The notes beneath the pieces were generated by a model. The model was not told the origin of the DNA and did not search any database. It saw only the letters and a list, made by a program, of their open reading frames with translations. Below are positions 1 through 9,000 of a DNA stretch of 64,000 bases, one piece after another. Source of the stretch: Planctomycetota bacterium (lineage in GTDB: Bacteria > Planctomycetota > UBA1135 > GCA-002686595). Every line of letters starts with the position of its first letter. Position 1 is the stretch's first letter. The stretch is taken from positions 434,001 to 498,000 of the forward strand of contig JADJLZ010000002.1 in assembly GCA_016709875.1 (NCBI GenBank), written 5' to 3'. The translations under genes were made by a program, and so were the position numbers.

Positions 1-414
1 GTTGACGGCGAGGAAGCCGAGCAGGAAGAAGACCTCGTAGGTCTGCGTGATGATCGGCGTGTGCTGGCCGGTCGAGGGGTCGACCAGCGAGGCCATGTTG
101 AAGCCCATCTCGGTGCCGATCATCTCGCCCGCCAGGCGCAGGCTGACCATCACCGACTGCAGCACGAAGGCCAGGAACAGGCCGACGAAGATCTCGCGCA
201 GCACGAGGCAGCCGTACTCGACCGGTTCAGGGGAATGCGAGAGCGGCGCGCCGCAGACCGAGTAGAGCAGGAAGGCGATCGAGAAGATCAGGCCGATGCG
301 GTAGCGCGCGAAGCCGGTGCCCGACCCGAACAGCGGCGACGCGATCACCAGCGCGCTGGTGCGCGCCAGGAACAGGCTGAAAGCCTCGAGCGTGCCGGGC
401 GGCAGGGGTTCCAT
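1..414 (-). CDS. fliR: Flagellar export gate protein FliR, 3' end missing
   Basis: FliR is an inner-membrane subunit of the flagellar type III export gate, working with FliP and FliQ. Translation from the ATG at 414 starts MEPLPPGTLEAFSLFLARTS and continues through hydrophobic spans and the family-typical stretch GEMIGTEMGFNMASLVDP. Only 138 codons are present because the gene runs off the left edge; the family is normally about 250-260 residues, so roughly half is missing. It begins 4 bases after the fliQ stop, inside the minus-strand order fliO-P-Q-R. There is no strong Shine-Dalgarno sequence, so translational coupling to fliQ is likely. FlhB and FlhA would be expected further left. Identity is secure from both sequence and context. 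Confidence 0.93.
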   Translation of the reverse strand, partial: MEPLPPGTLEAFSLFLARTSALVIASPLFGSGTGFARYRIGLIFSIAFLLYSVCGAPLSHSPEPVEYGCLVLREIFVGLFLAFVLQSVMVSLRLAGEMIGTEMGFNMASLVDPSTGQHTPIITQTYEVFFLLGFLAVN

Positions 415-418
415 GGTC

Positions 419-709
419 TCAGGAGAGTCCGAAGCTCACGAGCCGGTCGAGCATGCGGTGCGTGTAGTCCACGAGCAGATGCAAGGCCGGCGCGAGCAGC
501 AGCAGCACGACGAGCATCACGCTGAACATCTTGGGTACGAGCGAGAGCGTCTGTTCCTGCACCGAGGTGAGCGCCTGGAACAAGCTCACCGCGACGCCCA
601 CGACGAGACCCACGAGCAACACCGGGCCCGCGAGCACGATGACCGTCATGAGCAGGTCACGCGCCAGGTCGGTGATCGCGAGGTCGAGTGTTGAATCGGC
701 CAGGAACAT
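419..709 (-). CDS. fliQ: Flagellar export gate protein FliQ
   Basis: FliQ is a small two-helix membrane protein that packs around the FliP5-FliR core of the flagellar export gate. The 96-residue product has the normal family length. It has two long hydrophobic helices, about residues 18-40 (from LLMTVIVLAGPVLLVGLVVG) and 57-78 (including MLVVLLLLAPAL), separated by the typical SLFQALTSVQEQTLSLVPK loop. The ATG at 709 lies 10 bases after the fliP stop and is preceded by a GAGG motif. The stop is 4 bases before fliR. The compact fliO-P-Q-R run on this strand indicates one transcript read leftwards. Confidence 0.96.
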   Translation of the reverse strand: MFLADSTLDLAITDLARDLLMTVIVLAGPVLLVGLVVGVAVSLFQALTSVQEQTLSLVPKMFSVMLVVLLLLAPALHLLVDYTHRMLDRLVSFGLS

Positions 710-719
710 GCGCGCTGCC

Positions 720-1499
720 TCAGGTCGTGACGAACGAGCTGACCAGCGACTGGCACACCAGGTGCCAACCGTCCACCAGCACGAAGACGAGGATCTTGAA
801 TGGCGTCGAGATCATCACGGGCGGGAGCATGAACATGCCCATCGAGAGCAGCACGCTCGACACCACGAGGTCGATCACGAGAAAGGGCAGGAAGAGCAGG
901 AAGCCCATCTGGAAGGAGGTCTTGAGCTCGCTCAGCACGAAGGCCGGCACGATCACGCGCATGGGCAGCGCGACCTGGCCGCTCTCCGGCTCCGCCTCGA
1001 CCTTGGCCATCTCGGCGAACATGTCGATCTCGCTCTTGCGCGTGTTCGCGACGAGGAACACCGCGAGTTCGTCCCAGGCCTTCGAACCGGCCTGCTCGAC
1101 TGTCAATTCGCCGGCCTTGTACGGCACATAGGCCTTGTCCCAGATGCGACTGGCGACCGGCCCCATCACGAAGGTCGTGAGGAAGAGCGAGAGGCCGATC
1201 AGCACCGGATTCGGCGGCAGTTCGTTGATGCTCAGCGCACGGCGCACGAAGGAGAGCACGATGATGATGCGCGTGAAGCTCGTGATCGTCACCAGCACCG
1301 CCGGCAGGAGCGTCAAGACCGTGAGCAGGATCGCGATCTCGACCGCCGTCGAAGCGCGGCCCGAGGAGAGCTCGTCGACGGTCTGCTGCAGCGGGCCGGG
1401 CATCTCGGGCCCGATCGGCCCGCCGCCCTGGATGGCCGAGGCCGCGCCGGCGAGCAGCGCCAGCGCGGTCCCGACGTGCAAAGTGCGCGCGATCCTCAA
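720..1499 (-). CDS. fliP: Flagellar export gate protein FliP (TTG start)
   Basis: FliP forms the pentameric core of the flagellar export channel. The product, read from a TTG at 1499, is 259 residues, close to the usual 245-260. It starts with a cleavable signal-like segment (RIARTLHVGTALALLAGAAS) and then carries the diagnostic SFTRIIIVLSFVRRAL and LPPNPVLIGLSLFLT stretches, with four hydrophobic spans. The TTG is chosen because it overlaps the fliO stop by 3 bases and has GGAG 7 bases upstream, whereas the open frame further upstream lies inside fliO. The overlap implies coupled translation with fliO. Confidence 0.95.
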   Translation of the reverse strand: MRIARTLHVGTALALLAGAASAIQGGGPIGPEMPGPLQQTVDELSSGRASTAVEIAILLTVLTLLPAVLVTITSFTRIIIVLSFVRRALSINELPPNPVLIGLSLFLTTFVMGPVASRIWDKAYVPYKAGELTVEQAGSKAWDELAVFLVANTRKSEIDMFAEMAKVEAEPESGQVALPMRVIVPAFVLSELKTSFQMGFLLFLPFLVIDLVVSSVLLSMGMFMLPPVMISTPFKILVFVLVDGWHLVCQSLVSSFVTT

Positions 1500-1930
1500 G
1501 CGTGCACTCCGCTGCCGCTGAAACGCTCGCGCGCCTGGCCCAGGGCCTGCAGGAACGCGTGCTTGTCGGCGAGGCTCGGCTCGGAGGGCTTCTTCTCCGC
1601 CGCGTGCACCGGATCGATCTCCGCCACCAGCGAGACCTCCTTCTCTCCCAGGCCGAGCGCGAAGGTGCGGTCGTAGCAGCGCACCACCGCGAGCCGCTGC
1701 TTGCCGCCGAGCGGCAAGAGGTCGATCACCTGCAGCGAACGCGAGGCCGCGCGTGAGCGCACCGCACCGCCGACGAGCTTCTTGAACCCCCACGCGAGCG
1801 CGAGGATCGAGAGCATCAAGATGCCGCAGACCGAGAGGTAGCGCGTCAGGTCAGGTCCGCCCGCGGTGAGCGGCACGGTCTTGTCCTGCGCGATCGCGAG
1901 CAGCACGAGGGGCAGAGTGGAGAGGGACAT
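1496..1930 (-). CDS. fliO: Flagellar biosynthesis protein FliO
   Basis: FliO is a short membrane protein that assists assembly of FliP in the export gate. The 144-residue product has one N-terminal membrane segment (RYLSVCGILMLSILALAWGF) followed by a cytoplasmic beta-rich domain containing LQVIDLLPLGGKQRLAVVR, the recognisable FliO core. The ATG at 1930 is preceded by GGGGAG five bases upstream and is preferred over a TTG at 1948. The protein is poorly conserved in general, so the call rests on the core motif plus its place directly upstream of fliP. It is the first gene of the fliOPQR run; the 120-base gap on its 5' side should hold the promoter. Confidence 0.9.
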   Translation of the reverse strand: MSLSTLPLVLLAIAQDKTVPLTAGGPDLTRYLSVCGILMLSILALAWGFKKLVGGAVRSRAASRSLQVIDLLPLGGKQRLAVVRCYDRTFALGLGEKEVSLVAEIDPVHAAEKKPSEPSLADKHAFLQALGQARERFSGSGVHA

Positions 1931-2022
1931 GCGCTCCCCGAAGAGCAAGCGCCGTGCCGCGAGCCGAATCGCGGCGCACGTGCGCGCAAGGCGGCCTCCC
2001 CTGCTGTTCTTTCCGTCGCGCT

Positions 2023-2040
2023 TCTCGACAGCTGTCGAGA
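2023..2040. promoter_or_regulatory. Perfect 18-base palindrome upstream of fliO
   Basis: TCTCGACAGCTGTCGAGA is its own reverse complement. It sits 10 bases after the stop of the hybrid kinase gene and about 90 bases upstream of fliO, both on the minus strand. A perfect palindrome with no loop is more typical of a protein-binding operator than of a terminator, and there is no T tract beyond it. Its role is inference. Confidence 0.4.
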
Positions 2041-2050
2041 TTCTCGTCAG

Positions 2051-3415
2051 TCAGCGCGCGAGGGCGCGACCCGCGAGCCGATCGCCGAGTTCGCGCAGGC
2101 GCATGGGCTTGGTGATGTAGTCGTCCATGCCCTCGGCGAGGCAGCGCTCCCGGTCACCCGCCGTCGCGTAGGCGGTGAGCGCGATGATGCGCACGCCGTT
2201 CCAGGGCGCCGCGAGCTTGCGGATTGCAGCGGTGGCCTGGAAGCCATCGATTTCGGGCATCGAACAGTCCATCAGGATCGCGTCGAAGCGCTCACGGCTT
2301 GCGAACTCGATCGCCTCGCGGCCGTTCTCGACCGCCACCGCCGTGCAGCCGAGCTTTTCGAGCATGCGCACCGCGATCAGGCGGTTGACCGAGTTGTCGT
2401 CGGCGACCAGCACGTGCAGGTCGAGCCGCGTCTGGATCATGCGGTGCAGTCCGGTTTGCGTCAGGTCGGCGCTCTGGTCCTCGGCGCACGGCATCCGTGC
2501 CTCGAAATGGAAGCACGTGCCCTGGCCGGGGACGCTCGCGATCTCGATCTCTCCCCCCATCAGCCCCACGAGCTGCTTGCAGATCGCCAGGCCGAGCCCC
2601 GAACCGCCGTACTTGCGCGTGGTCGTGCTGTCGGCCTGCACGAAGGGCTCGAAGACGGATTGCTGCACCTCGGCCGGGATGCCGATGCCCGTGTCGATCA
2701 CGGCGAACCAGATGCGGCTCTCTTCGCCTTCGGAACGGCACACGTCGAGGCTGACGCTGCCCGAGCTGGTGAATTTCACGGCGTTGTCGAGCAGGTTGAG
2801 CAGTACCTGCCGCAGGCGCACCGGGTCGCCCATCACGAAGCGCGGGACGTTCGGCGCGATGCACAGCTCGAGCGCGACGCCCTTGGCCTTGGCCGCGTTG
2901 ATCATCAGGTCGTTGATCGCCTGCAACGTGGAGCGCAGGTCGAAGCGCAGGCTCTCGAGCTCGATGCGGCCCGACTCGGCCTTGGTGAAGTCGAGCACGT
3001 CGCCGATGATGCTGAGCAGTGCGCGGCCCGAACGCCGGATCACCGCGACGAGCTCCTGGTCTTGAGGCGAGAGCTCCGAGTGCGCGAGCAGCTCGGCTGT
3101 CCCGAGGATCCCGTTCATCGGCGTGCGCAGCTCGTGGCTGATCGTGGCCACGAAGCGGCCTTTCGCCTCGCTCGCGCGCTCGGCTCTGCGCTTGGCCTCT
3201 TCGAGAGCGGCCAGGGTGCGCTCGAGGTCCTGGATCGTTGACTGCAGTTCGCGGTTGGTGCCCAGGATCGCCTGCTTGCTGCGCAGGGCGAAGGTCTCCG
3301 CGCGCTCGCGGTCGCGTTGCATCGCGCGCAGGCTGCGCTGGGCCAGGCGCAGTTCGCGTTCGAGCTCGGCTTCGCGCCGCGTTCTGGCCGTGACGTCTTC
3401 GGGGCGCGAGTTCAT
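2051..3415 (-). CDS. Hybrid histidine kinase with C-terminal receiver
   Basis: This is a 454-residue cytoplasmic hybrid two-component kinase. Residues 8-85 are charged and probably coiled-coil. A HisKA domain follows with the phospho-accepting histidine at about 94 (SHELRTPMNG). The HATPase domain shows the N box (LLDNAVKF, about 209), G1 (DTGIGIP, about 241) and G2 (GSGLGLAI, about 271). A receiver domain ends the protein, with the acceptor aspartate near 383 (ILMDCSMPEIDG). There is no PAS, membrane segment or other sensor. The ATG at 3415 overlaps the stop of the FIST gene by 4 bases (ATGA), so the FIST protein is probably its sensory partner. The target of phosphotransfer is unknown; nearby motility genes are one possibility. 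Confidence 0.9.
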   Translation of the reverse strand: MNSRPEDVTARTRREAELERELRLAQRSLRAMQRDRERAETFALRSKQAILGTNRELQSTIQDLERTLAALEEAKRRAERASEAKGRFVATISHELRTPMNGILGTAELLAHSELSPQDQELVAVIRRSGRALLSIIGDVLDFTKAESGRIELESLRFDLRSTLQAINDLMINAAKAKGVALELCIAPNVPRFVMGDPVRLRQVLLNLLDNAVKFTSSGSVSLDVCRSEGEESRIWFAVIDTGIGIPAEVQQSVFEPFVQADSTTTRKYGGSGLGLAICKQLVGLMGGEIEIASVPGQGTCFHFEARMPCAEDQSADLTQTGLHRMIQTRLDLHVLVADDNSVNRLIAVRMLEKLGCTAVAVENGREAIEFASRERFDAILMDCSMPEIDGFQATAAIRKLAAPWNGVRIIALTAYATAGDRERCLAEGMDDYITKPMRLRELGDRLAGRALAR

Positions 3416-4572
3416 TTTCCGACCAGCACCGTCACGCAGGTCTCGTTGTGCAGCATCGGCGGGCCACCGCTCTCGATCGGGCAGATCTCCCCGAAGGCGT
3501 AGAAGCCCGAGAGGTTGATCGCCGGCAGCCGCAGCTCGTCGATCGACTTCAGGAGCTGCACGATTTCGTCTTCGGCGCGCGAGCCGAGAACCCACTTGCG
3601 CGCAGCGCAGCTGAAGAGCAGCGCCATCTCGGGTTTTTCGCCCGTGTAGTGCTCCACCGCGCGCCGGATCGAGGTCTCGGTGCCCGTGAGCAGGCCCTCG
3701 GGCACGACCTCGGTCAAGCTGACGATCGATCCCTCGACGATGTCACCGGCGAATGTGACGCTGCCTTCGACAGCGTCGACCGCCATGGCGGCGCGCAGGA
3801 AGAACTCCTCGCTGTCCTCGCTGGGTCGCACCGCGAGCGGGTACTCGCCCAGGTTCGCCGTGACGCGGTTGCCCCAGAAACCGGCGTAGATGTCGAGCGC
3901 CGGCCGGCCGTCGATCTCGTAGAGCTTGTTGCCCTCCGAGCGCGTGACGCGGTGCTTCGTGCCGATCGGGAACCAGCCCGAGGCAACGCCGCAGCTGACC
4001 TGGATCGGACCGCTGAGGAACAGCACCGAGAGCGAGTCGTAGGTGGATGTGGCCCCGAAGAACTGGCGCGTGGTCGGCTGCACCTCGTGGTCGCCAGCCA
4101 GGCCGCCGACGATCGGGCAGGCTCCCGGGCCAAGGCGCTCGTGCAGTGCGTGGATGACGGCGCTGGGATTCCCGCAGGTCGCGGGGCAAAGCACGATGCA
4201 CAGCGCGGGCTTGCGGCCCTCCAGGCTCGCCACCACGCTCTCGATCGCCGCCGGCAGATCGACACTCGGCTGCGCCCCATGGCCCGCGATCACCTCGAGT
4301 TCATCGCCGACGAGCAACGTCAGGCAGATCGAATCGCCTCGGAACCCCAGCTCGGAGGAGAGCTGTCCGTCGGTGCTCGCGCCGACGAGCGGCACGCGGG
4401 GCCAGCGCGCGTGGATGCGCCCGAGTACGAGTTCGTAGTCGTACTCGCTGGTCATGAACAGCAACACCCCCTTGGGCTCCGCGCCTGCGAGCTTCGCTTC
4501 GCACTCCCCCAGGATGGCTTCGATTGCGGCCAGGGAATCGACGTCGTCGTTGTGGGCGATGATCGTGCGCAT
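3412..4572 (-). CDS. FIST-domain sensor protein coupled to the hybrid kinase
   Basis: FIST proteins (FIST_N plus FIST_C) are predicted cytoplasmic small-ligand sensors found with chemotaxis and two-component systems. The 386-residue product has the expected pattern: an N-terminal half with PLVGASTDGQLSS and LRLTLLVGD-like strands, then a middle CPIVGGLAGDHE motif, and a C-terminal half ending in FYAFGEICPIESGGPPMLHN, a typical FIST_C finish. The ATG at 4572 is chosen because the FIST fold begins there, though no good ribosome-binding site precedes it. Open reading continues upstream, but that extension is antisense to the divergent efflux gene and lacks homology-like features. It is translationally coupled to the downstream hybrid kinase, which has no sensor of its own. 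Confidence 0.85.
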   Translation of the reverse strand: MRTIIAHNDDVDSLAAIEAILGECEAKLAGAEPKGVLLFMTSEYDYELVLGRIHARWPRVPLVGASTDGQLSSELGFRGDSICLTLLVGDELEVIAGHGAQPSVDLPAAIESVVASLEGRKPALCIVLCPATCGNPSAVIHALHERLGPGACPIVGGLAGDHEVQPTTRQFFGATSTYDSLSVLFLSGPIQVSCGVASGWFPIGTKHRVTRSEGNKLYEIDGRPALDIYAGFWGNRVTANLGEYPLAVRPSEDSEEFFLRAAMAVDAVEGSVTFAGDIVEGSIVSLTEVVPEGLLTGTETSIRRAVEHYTGEKPEMALLFSCAARKWVLGSRAEDEIVQLLKSIDELRLPAINLSGFYAFGEICPIESGGPPMLHNETCVTVLVGK

Positions 4573-4800
4573 GGGGAGGCGGTCTTCAGCGGGGACGGAG
4601 AGCTGGACCGGGGTTCGATCGGACGTCCAGGTGCGGAGTCTTGATGCAAAGGCCACGTGACAGCCCCCCCCAATGGGCAGCCTCGTCGGCAAGGGGCTAG
4701 GACGCGCGAAGGGGCCCTCCTGGGAGCCGCCGGGGCCGGATCGGCCACGGCCAGGCCTGTGCGACGGGCCGGGCTTCGTCATACTCGCGCTTCCCGCCCC

Positions 4801-6012
4801 ATGCCGCGCCCCCGAAATCCCCGCCTGCTCTGCGCCACACTGCTCGTGATCGCGGCCTGCTCCCCTGGCGGCCCCGCACCCACCGCCAAGCCCCAGGGCT
4901 CGGCCGCCGAGTCGCAGTTGCGCGACGTGCGCATCGAGACCGCTCGCCTGGAGCCCTGGGAGACGACCCTGCGGCTCTCGGGCGAGCTCGCGCCCTACGA
5001 GCAGGCGACACTCTCGGCCAAGGTCGCAGGCAGGCTCGAGAAGCTCGCCGTCGACCTGGGCTCGCGCGTGAAGCAGGGCGAGCTGCTCGCGCAGGTCGAC
5101 GCGCACGACTACCAGTTGCGCGTCGTGCAGGCCGAAGCGGCGCTCTCCGCGGCGCGCGCGCGGCTGGGGCTCCCGCTCCAGGACGGCGACGGCAAGGACG
5201 AGGTGGAGGCCGAGAGCGTCGCGGTCGTGCGCCAGGCACGCGCCGCGCTCGACGAGGCCGTGCGCGACGAGAAGCGCGCCGGCGAGCTCCTCTCGAGCGG
5301 CGTCGCGACGCAAGCCGCGGTGGACAACGCGCACTCGGCCGTGCTCCTCGCACAGGGCAAGCTGCAAGACTCCCTCGAGGAGGTGCAGAACCGCCGCGCG
5401 CAGGTCGTGCAGCGCCGTGCGGACCTCGCGCTCGCGCGCTCGCAACTGGCGGACACGCAAGTACTGGCGCCCTTCGACGGCGCGGTGGTCGCGCGCCTGG
5501 CGGGGACGGGAGACTACCTCTCGACCGGTGCCTCGATCGCGCGGCTCGTGCGCTTTGATCCGCTGCGACTGCGCATGGAGGTGCCCGAGTACGCCGCGGG
5601 CTCGATCCAACAGGGCCAGGCGCTGCGCGCGCTGCTCGAGGACGGCACGCGCATCGAAGGCAGCGTCGCGCGCATCAGCCCCGAGCTCGGCGCGCGCAAC
5701 CGCACCCTGCTCGTCGAGGGCGAACTTCAAAACGGAAGCGGAGCGCTGCGGCCGGGCTCCTTCGTGCGCGTCGAGCTCGTGCTCGACGGTTCGGCCCAGG
5801 CGCTGGTCGTGCCCGCCGACGCGCTGGTGCGCTTTGCAGGCATCGACAAGCTCTTCGAAGTCGTCGACGGCAAGGCGGTCGAACGGCGCGTGAGCGTCGG
5901 ACGCATCGAAGGCGAGCGCGTCGAGGTCCTCGAGGGCCTGCAGGCCGGCGCGCAGCTCGTGCTCGCACCCGGCAACCTGCAGGGCGGCGCCGGCGTGCGC
6001 GTCGGTCGATAA
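4801..6012 (+). CDS. RND efflux periplasmic adaptor lipoprotein
   Basis: This is a membrane-fusion (HlyD/AcrA-type) adaptor linking an RND pump to the outer membrane. The 403-residue product starts with a lipoprotein signal ending in LLVIAAC. The barrel-sandwich halves follow: EQATLSAKVAGRLEKLAVDLG at about 65-85, and DTQVLAPFDGAVVARL near 220-235. A long coiled-coil hairpin rich in A, R, E and Q lies between them. The beta-barrel and membrane-proximal domains make up the rest. The ATG at 4801 is selected because it gives the lipobox; upstream in-frame codons add a non-signal arginine-rich stretch. It lies 13 bases before the pump gene. No outer-membrane factor gene is adjacent, so a TolC-like partner must be elsewhere. 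The substrate is unknown. Confidence 0.9.
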   Translation: MPRPRNPRLLCATLLVIAACSPGGPAPTAKPQGSAAESQLRDVRIETARLEPWETTLRLSGELAPYEQATLSAKVAGRLEKLAVDLGSRVKQGELLAQVDAHDYQLRVVQAEAALSAARARLGLPLQDGDGKDEVEAESVAVVRQARAALDEAVRDEKRAGELLSSGVATQAAVDNAHSAVLLAQGKLQDSLEEVQNRRAQVVQRRADLALARSQLADTQVLAPFDGAVVARLAGTGDYLSTGASIARLVRFDPLRLRMEVPEYAAGSIQQGQALRALLEDGTRIEGSVARISPELGARNRTLLVEGELQNGSGALRPGSFVRVELVLDGSAQALVVPADALVRFAGIDKLFEVVDGKAVERRVSVGRIEGERVEVLEGLQAGAQLVLAPGNLQGGAGVRVGR

Positions 6013-6025
6013 GGAGGAGCGAAAC

Positions 6026-9000
6026 GTGCGCCGGCTCGTCGAGACCTTCATCCGCCGGCCAGTCTTCGCCACGATGCTGATCGCGACGCTGGTCGTGATC
6101 GGGATCGCGAGCTTCCTGCACCTGCGCGTGGACCGCTTCCCCTCGGTGGACGTGCCCACCGTATCGGTGCGCACCGTGCTGCCCGGCGCGTCGATCGAGG
6201 AAGTCGAGACGCTCGTCAGTCAGCGCATCGAGGAGGCGGTCAACACCGTCGAGGGCATCGACCAGCTGCGTTCGATCTCCGGACCGGGGTCGTCCTTCGT
6301 GATGATCACCTTCGAGCTCAACCGGGACATCGAGGCCGCCGCGCAGGACGTGCGCGAGCGCGTCGCGAGCGTGCTGCGCGACCTCCCGCCCGAAGCCGAG
6401 CCGCCGATCATCGGCAAGTTCGACAACGACCAGACGCCGGTGCTGACCTATGCGCTCTCGGCCGACCGTCCGCTGCGCGAGTTGACCGAGATCGCGGACA
6501 AGCTCGTGCGCCCGCAACTCGAGCGCTCGGCCGGCGTGGGCGAGGTGCGCATCGTCGGCGGTGTCAATCGCGCCATCAACGTCTGGGTGGATGCGCAGCG
6601 CCTGCACGCCTATGGCCTCTCGCTCTCGGCGGTGCGCCAGGCGCTCGTGCGCCAGAACGCGGAGATCCCCGGCGGAAACGTGACCGACGCGCAGCACGAG
6701 AGCGTGTTGCGCACGATGGGCCGCATTTCCGATCCGCGCGACTTCTCCGAGGTCGTCGTGGCGACCGTGGACGGCCAGCCGGTCCGCGTGCGCGACATCG
6801 GCCGCGCGGAGGATGGCACCAAGGAGATCCGCTCGACGGCGCGCCTGGACGGCGTGCCGTGCGTGACGCTCGAAGTGCGCCGGCAGTCCGGATCGAACAC
6901 GATCGAGGTGATCGACGGCGTGCAGAGCAAGCTCGACGCGCTGCGGCCCGAGCTGCCGGCCGATCTGCGCGTGGAGGTGATCCGCGACCAGTCGCTCTAC
7001 ATCCGCGCTGCGCTGCAGGAGATCGAGACGCACCTGGTTCTCGGCAGCATCCTGGCCAGCCTGGTCGTGTTCTTCTTCATGCGCTCGTGGCGCTCGACGC
7101 TGATCGCCGCCGTGGCGATCCCCTGCTCGACGATCGCCAGCTTCGGCGTGATGGACGCGCTGGGCTTCACGCTCAACAGCGTGACCATGCTGGCCCTGGT
7201 GCTCATGGTCGGCATCGTGATCGACGACGCCATCGTCGTGCTCGAGAACATCTACCGCTTCGCGGAGGAGAAGGGCCTTTCGGCCTTCGACGCGGCGCGC
7301 GAGGGCACGGCCGAGATCGCGCTGGCGGTGATGGCCACGACGCTCTCGCTGGCCGTCATCTTCGTGCCGGTCTCGTTCATGTCGAGCGTCTCGGGCCGCT
7401 TCCTGTACCAGTTCGGCATCACCTCCGCCGCGGCGGTGATCGTCAGCATGATCGTGTCCTTCACGCTCACGCCGACGATGAGCGCGCGGCTTCTGCGCCT
7501 GCGCCCGCGCTCGCAAGGCGCTGCACAACCGGCCTCACGCAGCGGTTTCTACGGCCACATCGAGCGCACCTACATGGCCGTCCTGCGCGTCGCGATGCGC
7601 TGGCGCGCGGCCGTGGCGCTGCTCGCGCTGGCCACGATCGCCTCCTCGGTGCCGCTGTACTCGCGCGTCAAGCAGGAGTACACGCCGACCGACGTGGACG
7701 AGTCCGAGTTCGAGGTCAACATCAACGGCCCCGAAGGCGCGAGCGTGTTCTCGATGGACGAGGCCATGGTGCAGGTCGAGGAGCTCACGCGCTCGACGCC
7801 CGGCGTGCGCCTGGTGCTCGCCACGACCGGCGGCCGCTTCCTGGGTCAAGTCGCCTCGGGCTCGCTCTACGTGCGCACCGTGCCGCACGAGGAGCGCGTC
7901 TTCTCGATCCCGCGTTTCCTGCGCGAGCTCCTGCACGGGACGCCGGGCAAGGCCCTCGAGGGCAACTACAGCCAGCGCGACGTGATGCTGGCGCTGCGCA
8001 AGCGCCTCGCGGCCCTCCCCGACCTGCGCTGCTCGGTGCGCAACGCCCCCTCGTTCAACATCGGCGGCGGCAGCTTCGAGATCGACTTCTCGATCCTTGG
8101 CCCCGAGCTCGTGCCACTGGCGCAGTACGGCGAGGAGCTCAAGCGCCGCGCGCAGGAGCTCGGCGGCATCGTCGACACGGACACGACGCTGCGCCTCAAC
8201 ACGCCCGAGCTGCGCGCGGCGATCGACCGCGAACGCGCGGCCGACCTCGACGTGGATGTGCAGGACATCGCGACGGCGCTGCGCATCGCCGTGGGCGGCG
8301 AGGAGCGCGTCTCGCGCTTCCGCGACCGGCAGATGGACGAGGAGTACGACGTGCAACTGCGCCTGGAGGCGCGCGAACGCTCCTCGGCTGGCCGCATAGG
8401 CGATCTGTTCGTGCCCGCGCGCGACGGAAGGCTGGTGCGCCTGGACAACGTCGCGCACCTCGAGAACGCGACGAGTGCCGCGCGCATCGACCGCCTCGAT
8501 CGCCAGCGCCAGGTCTCGCTGCGCGCCTCGGTGGCGCCGGGCTACGCGCTGGCAGACCGCCTGGACGCACTGCGCGGCGCCGTGGCGCAGATGAACCTGC
8601 CGGCGGCCTACACGACCCGCGTCTCCGGCCGCGGGCGCGAACTCGAGCGCACGTTCAAGGAGTTCCTGTGGGCCTTCCTGCTCTCGGTGGTGCTGATGTA
8701 CATCATCCTCGCCAGCCAGTTCGAGAGCCTGGTGCACCCGTTCACGATCCTGCTTTCGCTGCCGCTCTCGATCCCCTTCGCGCTGTGGTCGCTGAACGTG
8801 AGCGGCAACACGCTGAACCTGTACTCCGCGCTGGGCATCCTCGTGCTCTTCGGGGTGGTGAAGAAGAACGCCATCCTGCAGATCGACCACACGAACCAGT
8901 TGCGCGAGCAGGGCATCGAGCGGCTCGAGGCGATCCTGCGCGCGAACCGCGACCGCTTGCGCCCGATCCTGATGACCACGCTGACGCTCGTGGCGGGCAT

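Noticed and set aside
4573..6174. Apparent 530-residue N-terminal extension of the FIST gene
   Set aside because: The extension is antisense to the efflux adaptor and the start of the pump, and the FIST domain itself begins at the ATG at 4572.
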